DNA of 47,710 nt, from assembly GCA_900313905.1 (NCBI GenBank), contig OMTG01000153.1, positions 1-47,710 on the forward strand, written 5' to 3'. Position 1 is the stretch's first letter; each line of letters starts with the position of its first letter. Under the pieces are notes generated by a model. The model worked only from the letters and a program-made list of their open reading frames with translations. It did no database searches and had not been told where the DNA came from. Origin of the DNA: an uncultured Actinomycetes bacterium. Lineage in GTDB: Bacteria > Actinomycetota > Coriobacteriia > Coriobacteriales > Atopobiaceae. The translations under genes were made by a program, and so were the position numbers. Positions 41,878 to 47,710 of this stretch are shown here, in pieces.

Positions 41878-43125
41878 ATGCCATCGAGCAATCAATCCCG
41901 CCGGCGTGGCGGCTCATCCCAGCGGCCGAACAGGAACCGCCAGCGTCCTGCCGGACAGCGCCAGGGGTCCCAGCCACGCCCTGCCTCCCAGCCAGTCGGT
42001 GGCCGCAGCCTGAACGGCGTTGGCAGCCATGACACAGGCTATACGCTCCATCGGGGCGGAACGCGGAGCCGTGGCAGAGGCTCCTCGATCCGGAGGAACC
42101 GTTCGAGGAATCCCCGCTCCATTGCCCTCATGGTCGTGATTGCCTGCCTCCTCCTGCTGATCATCTTCGGCGTCAGCTCCTGCGTCTCAAGCTGCACGGC
42201 GGCCCGTGAGCAGAAGCAGACCGAGGAGCAGCAGGCCGATACCAATCCGGTCGATTCCCGTGTCGCCTACGGCGCCTCGGAGAACATCTCCCAGGAGCTT
42301 TCCTCCGCCCTCGACAATGGGGAGAAGCTGCAGAAGATCGCAGCCAATGCAACCGCCTATTCCGATGACCGCATCATCGAGCTGGCGCTCCGCGAGCCCT
42401 CTGCCATCGATTTCGTCGAGCAGCTCCCGACGGCAAGCAAGGATCCCCAGCCCTACACCGGCACCGTCGTCCAAGGCACCTATCCGGTGCTCTACGACTG
42501 GGACACCCGCTGGGCCTTCATGGACTATGGCTCGCTCCCCCTGGGCCTCACAGGCTCCGGCCCCACCAGCATCGCTATGGCGTACATGGGGCTCACCGGC
42601 AAGAGCGACAAAACGCCTGCCGTGATCGCGCAGCTGGCTCTGGATGGCAATTACGCCACGGGCGCCTCAGGCACCTCGTCTGATTTCATCAAGAATGCCG
42701 CCTCGAGCCTTGGCCTCTCGTGCACTGGGCTCGATGCCACGGAAGCGAACATCACCGGGACGCTCGATGACTCTACCTGCATCCTGGTCGAGCTCCAGGC
42801 AGGCACGGTCACAGACGAGAGCCACTGGGCGCTCCTTGTCTCGCTGAACCGTGACACCTCGGTCACGCTCTACGATCCGACCTCGACCTCCGCAAGCGCC
42901 CATACCTGGGATGCCGGCACCATCGCCGATTCCGCCACCACGCTCTATGCGCTCACCGTCGATGCGAGCGCCTCCACAGACTCCTCGTCCTCATCCACGG
43001 AGAGCTCGAGCACAAGCGACACCACCTCCACAGGCTCCACAGGGACCGGAAGCACCTCCTCGTCCACGACGGGGAGCAGCACTGCTTCAGGCAGTGGCTC
43101 TGCGGCATCGAACAGCAGCAAGTAG
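41878..43125 (+). CDS. membrane protein with C39-like fold, catalytic Cys replaced by Ser
   Basis: A 415-residue protein. The N-terminus (1-80) is rich in Arg, Gln, Gly and Ser and is cytoplasmic. A transmembrane segment (82-101) is followed by Cys residues 102 and 106, an extracellular linker, a C39-type peptidase-like domain (about 195-362) and a Ser/Thr/Gly tail. Around the expected nucleophile it reads LTGSGPTSIAMAYMGLTG, where active relatives have GCGPTS, so the position is Ser227. His316 in ESHWALLVS and an Asp in LYDPTS remain. It may bind peptide without cleaving it, or use Ser; neither is shown. AAGGA precedes ATG 41878. Confidence 0.75.
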   Translation: MPSSNQSRRRGGSSQRPNRNRQRPAGQRQGSQPRPASQPVGGRSLNGVGSHDTGYTLHRGGTRSRGRGSSIRRNRSRNPRSIALMVVIACLLLLIIFGVSSCVSSCTAAREQKQTEEQQADTNPVDSRVAYGASENISQELSSALDNGEKLQKIAANATAYSDDRIIELALREPSAIDFVEQLPTASKDPQPYTGTVVQGTYPVLYDWDTRWAFMDYGSLPLGLTGSGPTSIAMAYMGLTGKSDKTPAVIAQLALDGNYATGASGTSSDFIKNAASSLGLSCTGLDATEANITGTLDDSTCILVELQAGTVTDESHWALLVSLNRDTSVTLYDPTSTSASAHTWDAGTIADSATTLYALTVDASASTDSSSSSTESSSTSDTTSTGSTGTGSTSSSTTGSSTASGSGSAASNSSK

Positions 43126-43147
43126 GGGCACATCCAGATGCCCGTGC

Positions 43148-43181
43148 AGCCGGGCAGGCTCCTTTGGGGGCCTGCCCGGCT
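43148..43181 (+). terminator. terminator of the C39-like gene
   Basis: A 12-bp perfect stem (43148-43159 with 43170-43181) with a 10-base loop and TCCTTAT after it. Confidence 0.78.
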
Positions 43182-43232
43182 TCCTTATGGAGAGCTTTGC
43201 AGCCTGCCTCAGGGAAGCCGGCACAAAGAGAG

Positions 43233-43261
43233 GACCCCACCATGGGTTGCATGATGGGGCC
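43233..43261 (-). terminator. terminator of the phosphohexomutase gene
   Basis: A 10-bp stem with two G-U pairs (43233-43242 with 43252-43261), followed on the minus strand by CTCTCTTTGT. Confidence 0.65.
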
Positions 43262-43286
43262 CTCGATGATCCTGTTGTGGCAGGTC

Positions 43287-45011
43287 CTACTTCAGGATGC
43301 TCTCAGCAGCTTCCTGGAGCTTTGCACGGACAGCCTCGGCGTCAGCGCGCGTTGCGCCCTTTGCGAAGAGGTATGCCTTCACCTTGGGCTCGGTGCCGGA
43401 CGGACGGAAGATGATCTTGTTGTCGTCCTCGAGACGGAACTCGATCACATTGGCAGCCGGCAGCGTCTGTGCAGGCTCCTTCTGGAGACCGGAGACGCGC
43501 GGCATCTCAGCGCACTTCGCGTAGTCGGTGATGCCGGTGACCTTGTAGCCAGCGACCTCCTCAAGCGGCTTCTCGCGCAGGCCGTTCATGATCTCGGCCA
43601 TGCGTGCTGCGCCTGCCTCGCCCGGGAACGAAGCGTTGACCGTGCCATTGAGGTAGTAGCCATACTTCTTGTAGAGCTCCTCCATGGCCTCATAGAGGTC
43701 CATGTTGCGGGCTGCATAGTAGGCAGCCATCTCGACGCACATCTCGACAGCGACGATAGCGTCCTTGTCGCGGGCATGGGTGCCGATGAGGTAGCCATAG
43801 GACTCCTCGAAGCCCATGAGGAAGCGGTCCTCCTCGCCCTCATCCTTCAGCTGGTCGATCTGGTCGCCGATGTACTTGAAGCCGGTGAGGACGCGGCGCA
43901 TCTCGAAGCCATGGTCGCGGGCAAGGGCATCAGGCATCACCGAGGAGACGATCGTGGAGACAGCGACCTTGCGCTTCGGGTCCTCGCCACGGTCCTCAGC
44001 CATCTTGATGAGCCAGTCCATCAGAAGGACGCCCATCTCATTGCCGGTCAGGAGCTTGTACTCGCCGTTGTGCGGAATGGCGGTGCCCATGCGGTCGGCA
44101 TCCGGGTCAGTGGCGACAACGAGGTTCGGCTTGACCTTCTCGGCCAGGTCGAGGGCGAGCTGCAGGGCTTCGCGGAACTCGGGGTTCGGGTACTTGCAGG
44201 TCGGGAAGTTGCCATCCGGATTGGCCTGTTCGGGGACGACCGTCACGTTCTCGACGCCAATCTCCTTCAGGATGCGGGTGACGCACTCCATGCCTGTGCC
44301 ATTGAGCGGCGTGTAGACGACCGAATAGGAAGGATCGGCCTTGAAGCCCGGAATGGAGACCTTCTTGACGGCAGCGATGAAGTTGTCGAGGACCTCTTCC
44401 GGCGTCCACTCGATGAGGCCCTGCTTGAGGCCCTCGTCGAAGTCCATCATCTTGACGCCACCGAACATCGGGGTCTTCGCGATGGAGGCAGAGATCTCGT
44501 CTGCCGCCTCGTTCGCGATCTGGCCGCCGTTATCGTTGTAGACCTTGTAGCCATTGTACTGGGCAGGGTTGTGGGAGGCGGTCAGGACGATGCCGGCAGA
44601 GGTGTGGAGATAGCGGACTGCGAAGGACAGCGTCGGCACCGGCTCGATGCGCGGATAGACATAGACGTGGATGCCATTGGCAGCAAGGACGCCAGCAGCG
44701 ACCTTCTGGAAATCCTCGCCCTTGAGGCGGGAGTCGCGGGCAAGCGCGAGCGTCGGGTGGTCGTAGTGGGCATTGAGATAGTCCGCGACACCCTGTGTCG
44801 CCTGTGCCACGACGTACACATTCATGCGGTTGGTGCCCACGCCGAGCGTGCCGCGCAGGCCGGCCGTGCCGAACTCCAGATTGCGATAGAAGGCATCATT
44901 CAGCTTCTCCTCGTCGCCTGCCGCGATGAGGGCTTCGAGCTCCTCCTTGAGGTCGGGCTCGGTGACATTCTCACGCCACAGATCGACCTTTGCCTGAACA
45001 TCAGCTTCCAT
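43287..45011 (-). CDS. phosphoglucomutase/phosphomannomutase
   Basis: A 574-residue alpha-D-phosphohexomutase of the long PgcA-like type. Domain order is as expected: GTAGLRGTLGVGTNRMN at the start, the phosphoserine loop TASHNPAQYNGYK, the metal loop DPDADR, the sugar loop GFEESYGYLIGT and the C-terminal phosphate loop FRPSGTEPKVK. It interconverts hexose 1- and 6-phosphates for cell-wall polymer and glycogen precursors. GAGGAGG sets ATG 45011. It is divergent from the rRNA methyltransferase gene. Confidence 0.92.
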   Translation of the reverse strand: MEADVQAKVDLWRENVTEPDLKEELEALIAAGDEEKLNDAFYRNLEFGTAGLRGTLGVGTNRMNVYVVAQATQGVADYLNAHYDHPTLALARDSRLKGEDFQKVAAGVLAANGIHVYVYPRIEPVPTLSFAVRYLHTSAGIVLTASHNPAQYNGYKVYNDNGGQIANEAADEISASIAKTPMFGGVKMMDFDEGLKQGLIEWTPEEVLDNFIAAVKKVSIPGFKADPSYSVVYTPLNGTGMECVTRILKEIGVENVTVVPEQANPDGNFPTCKYPNPEFREALQLALDLAEKVKPNLVVATDPDADRMGTAIPHNGEYKLLTGNEMGVLLMDWLIKMAEDRGEDPKRKVAVSTIVSSVMPDALARDHGFEMRRVLTGFKYIGDQIDQLKDEGEEDRFLMGFEESYGYLIGTHARDKDAIVAVEMCVEMAAYYAARNMDLYEAMEELYKKYGYYLNGTVNASFPGEAGAARMAEIMNGLREKPLEEVAGYKVTGITDYAKCAEMPRVSGLQKEPAQTLPAANVIEFRLEDDNKIIFRPSGTEPKVKAYLFAKGATRADAEAVRAKLQEAAESILK

Positions 45012-45272
45012 GGATTCCTCCTCAGTTGAGATGGGCCAAGACAGGTGAAACCATTCAGTTACTTGCACCTACGAAGTCTTTTATACCGCTCTTCATGCGG
45101 TATGGGGCTGCCAATTCCTTTCTCGTGCCATAATATGCCGGCAAGAGGACGGGGCGGGCCGGCAAGCGAAATGGGAAAGGCATGCAGAAGCACGAATGCC
45201 TCCCCGGTGCCGCTACAATTGCTGTCAGGATACGTGGAAGCGCTGCTTCCCTCACGGGCGAAAGGTGACCCG

Positions 45273-47710
45273 ATGGAATACTATGCGACCTGCCCTGCCG
45301 GCTTCGAGAAGCTCCTTGCGCAGGAGCTCGCCTCTCTGGGCATTGCGTCTGCCCGCCCTCTCCAGGGCCAGGCTGCCTTCGAGGGCAGCCTCGAGGATGG
45401 ATACCGCGCCTGCCTCTGGTCACAGATCGCATCGCGCATCATGCTCGTGCTCGGCCGCTTTGCCGCCAGCACCTCCGATGAGCTCTACGAGGGGGCCAAG
45501 GCCATCCCTTGGGAGGATCACATCCCTGCCGACGCCACGATCGAGATCGAGGCCCATGGCTCGAACGCCGCCCTCAGGAACACGCAGTTCGTCGCCCTGC
45601 GCACGAAGGATGCCATCTCGGACCGGCTTCTCGCCGTGAAGGGCGTCCGTCCTGCGACCGACACGTCCCATCCCGATATCCGCATAGCGCTGAGGCTCGG
45701 CAAGAGCCGTGCGAGCGCCGGCATCGATCTTGCCGGCGAGCCGCTCTTCCGCCGCGGGTATGCGCAGATACGCTCCACGCGCTCTCCCCTGCCGCCCCTG
45801 CGGCCTGACTACGCCGCCGCCATGCTCGAAAGCGGTGCCTGGTTCCGCGCCATCAGGCACGACGATCCAGCAGCTTCGATCATCTATAGCGGTGGAGGGA
45901 CCCTTGCAGCAGAGGCAGCGCGTGCTGCCCTCGACCGCGCTCCCGGGCTCCTGCGCCCCCGCTGGGGATTCACGAGGTGGCTCGGCCATGACCAGAAGGC
46001 ATGGGACGCTCTCAGGGCAGAGGCCGATGCCCGCGCCGAGGATGCAGCCACCCGCACGGTCAGCCTCATCTGCGCCGATGCCCGACCGGGCGCCGAGACG
46101 GCGCTCCGCCAGATCCTGCGCGCTGCCGGCATGCCCCAGATCGTGCCGACCTTCTTCGATATGCGCCGGATGCCTTCAGAGCTTGCCAGCGCCCTGAAGG
46201 CCCATCCAGGAGCACCCGCCTTCATCGACCTCTCCTGGCTCAGGCAGGAGAGCCTGCCTGAGGAGGCAGAGGCCCTCTCCTTCATCGCCGGCGCAGCCCA
46301 GGGCCTCGAGCCGGGCACCACTGCCGTCGCCCTGGCGCAGGACGATGCGCTCGATGCCACCTTCGGATGCGAGCCTGCATCCTCCATCCCCCTCATCGTC
46401 GGCACCGACCAGGCCACCCTGCGCACGTATCAGCCAGAAGAGGTCCCCGAGCACCCTCATGCCGAAGCGGGCGGGCTCGAGATCCCCGTCCTGCTCCCTG
46501 CGTCCGACCAGTTCGCTAAGCGCCTCCAGAAGGTCGCCCGCCTGCGTGCCAAATGGGCGAAGCGCGAAGACATCAGCTGCTATCGCGTCTACGATGCCGA
46601 CCTGCCTGACTACGCTGTCGCCATCGAGATCTACCAGGGCTCCCAGACGCCAGGGACCTGGCTCCAGATCTCCGAGTATGCAGCGCCGAAGGAGATCGAT
46701 CCCTCCCTCGCACGCAAGCGCCTCATCGACGTCCTCACGATCGCTCCGCGCATTCTGGGTGTCTCCCCCACCCATACCTACCTGAAGGTCCGCACCCACG
46801 GAAAGGGCGGCTCGCAGTATGCCGAGGAGGCCACAGGGCAGCGCTACATCAGGAAATCGCGCCACGGGCAGGCACCCACCCTGCCGGAAGGCGCCCATCT
46901 GATCGACGAGGGCGGCCTCACCTTCGAAGTGAATTTCTCGAACCGTCTCGACTGCGGCATCTTCCTCGACCACCGCGAGACGAGAGGCCTCGTGCGCGAG
47001 CTCGCGAAGCAGACGCAGGGCTCGAAGCGCTTCCTCAACCTCTTCGCCTACACCGGGACCGCCACCTGCTATGCGGCAGATGGCGGGATGTACCACACGA
47101 CGACCGTCGATATGTCGCGCCCCTCCCTCGACTGGGCACGGCGCAACATGGAGCGCAACGGCTTTGTGGGAGACGATCACGAATATGTGCAGGCCGATGT
47201 CCTCTCCTGGGCACAGGAGCAGCGTCATAGCCCGAACCGCTGGGACCTCATCTTCTGCGACGTCCCGACCTTCTCGAATTCCTCCCGCATGCGGGGAGGC
47301 TCCTGGGATGTCCAGCGCGACCATGCAGAGCTCCTGATCACGGTATCGAGGCTGCTTACCAGAAACGGCGTCTGTGTCTTCTCATGCAACCTCAGGAGCT
47401 TCAAGCCCGATGTGGAGGCCCTCGCAAAGGCAGGGGTCGAGATCGAGGACATCACGGCGAAGACGATCCCCGAAGATTTCGCCCGGAACCCGAAGATCCA
47501 CCACTGCTATCTCGTCCGCCGCACGCCGCGCCCCGATGACCACCCGTCCGCTTCCCAGGATGCGCGCAAGCCACGCCAGCAGGGCAGAGGCCCTGCCCGC
47601 AACGGCCGTCCTGGCCAGGGCGCGCACCATGGCCAGGGGCCAAGGCCAGATGCCCTGAGCCCTGTCAATATAATGGACAGCGGAATCGCAGATTCCTACA
47701 CGGCCAGCAT
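45273..47710 (+). CDS. RlmKL-like bifunctional 23S rRNA methyltransferase, 3' end outside window
   Basis: Open to the window end: 812 codons without a stop. The N-terminal half follows RlmL: MEYYATCPAGFEKLLAQELA, a THUMP domain (about 50-160), RGYAQIRSTRSPLPPLRPDYAAAML, then the methyltransferase fold. Its SAM motif reads IIYSGGGTLAAEAA (204-217) where RlmL has DPMCGSGT, and the NPPYG motif is missing (IDLSW, about 318-322), so this half looks inactive. The C-terminal half is RlmK: DCGIFLDHRETRGLV, NLFAYTGTATCYAA and CDVPTFSNSSRM (DPPTFSNS in relatives). A basic Gln/Gly/Pro tail follows from about 755. AAAGGTG precedes ATG 45273. Confidence 0.85.
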   Translation, partial: MEYYATCPAGFEKLLAQELASLGIASARPLQGQAAFEGSLEDGYRACLWSQIASRIMLVLGRFAASTSDELYEGAKAIPWEDHIPADATIEIEAHGSNAALRNTQFVALRTKDAISDRLLAVKGVRPATDTSHPDIRIALRLGKSRASAGIDLAGEPLFRRGYAQIRSTRSPLPPLRPDYAAAMLESGAWFRAIRHDDPAASIIYSGGGTLAAEAARAALDRAPGLLRPRWGFTRWLGHDQKAWDALRAEADARAEDAATRTVSLICADARPGAETALRQILRAAGMPQIVPTFFDMRRMPSELASALKAHPGAPAFIDLSWLRQESLPEEAEALSFIAGAAQGLEPGTTAVALAQDDALDATFGCEPASSIPLIVGTDQATLRTYQPEEVPEHPHAEAGGLEIPVLLPASDQFAKRLQKVARLRAKWAKREDISCYRVYDADLPDYAVAIEIYQGSQTPGTWLQISEYAAPKEIDPSLARKRLIDVLTIAPRILGVSPTHTYLKVRTHGKGGSQYAEEATGQRYIRKSRHGQAPTLPEGAHLIDEGGLTFEVNFSNRLDCGIFLDHRETRGLVRELAKQTQGSKRFLNLFAYTGTATCYAADGGMYHTTTVDMSRPSLDWARRNMERNGFVGDDHEYVQADVLSWAQEQRHSPNRWDLIFCDVPTFSNSSRMRGGSWDVQRDHAELLITVSRLLTRNGVCVFSCNLRSFKPDVEALAKAGVEIEDITAKTIPEDFARNPKIHHCYLVRRTPRPDDHPSASQDARKPRQQGRGPARNGRPGQGAHHGQGPRPDALSPVNIMDSGIADSYTAS

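Overview
The window is a dense, high-GC stretch of bacterial chromosome. It has short intergenic gaps, strong Shine-Dalgarno sites and frequent 4 to 40 bp gene overlaps. No rRNA, tRNA, insertion sequence, prophage or CRISPR array was seen. The gene set is that of a Gram-positive, probably anaerobic actinobacterium: a teichoic-acid D-alanylation (dlt) operon, an Asp23/DUF2273/AmaP envelope-stress set, lgt, a class A PBP and an ECF vitamin transporter. Together with the GC content and cobalamin use this suggests the class Coriobacteriia (Olsenella/Atopobium/Collinsella relatives). That placement is an inference and the genus is not claimed.

Layout. 1-7.9 kb: a C-terminally truncated alpha/beta hydrolase, two overlapping MutS-like ATPases (one with a degraded ATP site), a small NifX/NifB-like protein, a ClpX-like AAA+ ATPase without the zinc domain or an obvious ClpP-docking loop, ribokinase and a HAD phosphatase. 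7.9-16.3 kb: a two-component system divergent from dltABCD plus a downstream dltX, then a convergent membrane-anchored serine hydrolase of the beta-lactamase/FmtA fold. Between the two-component genes and dlt lies a triple CTWWAGG repeat with an 11-bp period, a good candidate response-regulator site. 16.4-19.3 kb: nucleoside hydrolase and amaP-DUF2273-asp23. 19.5-23.6 kb: a cobalamin-dependent methionine set of overlapping genes: metF, a free-standing MetH reactivation protein and a short MetH. 23.7-24.5 kb: a YebC/PmpR-family regulator.

24.7-32.6 kb is the most notable part. A cobalamin riboswitch (minus strand, P1 arms and B12 box visible) precedes a tightly coupled five-gene operon. It encodes a 1120-residue surface protein with three transcobalamin-like (DUF4430) domains, a beta-propeller and a C-terminal membrane anchor; a second membrane-anchored DUF4430 protein; and the ECF transporter T, fused A-A' and S components. 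I read this as a surface cobamide-capture and uptake system that would supply the MetH next to it. The roles of the binding proteins are inferred from fold, riboswitch and context.

32.9-47.7 kb: an acidic orphan protein, lgt, a NifU-like scaffold, tyrS with a U32 peptidase-family hydroxylase, a class A penicillin-binding protein with a Ser-rich tail, argR, a C39-like membrane protein whose catalytic Cys is Ser, phosphoglucomutase/phosphomannomutase, and an RlmKL-type rRNA methyltransferase whose RlmL half looks catalytically dead. The last gene runs off the window end.
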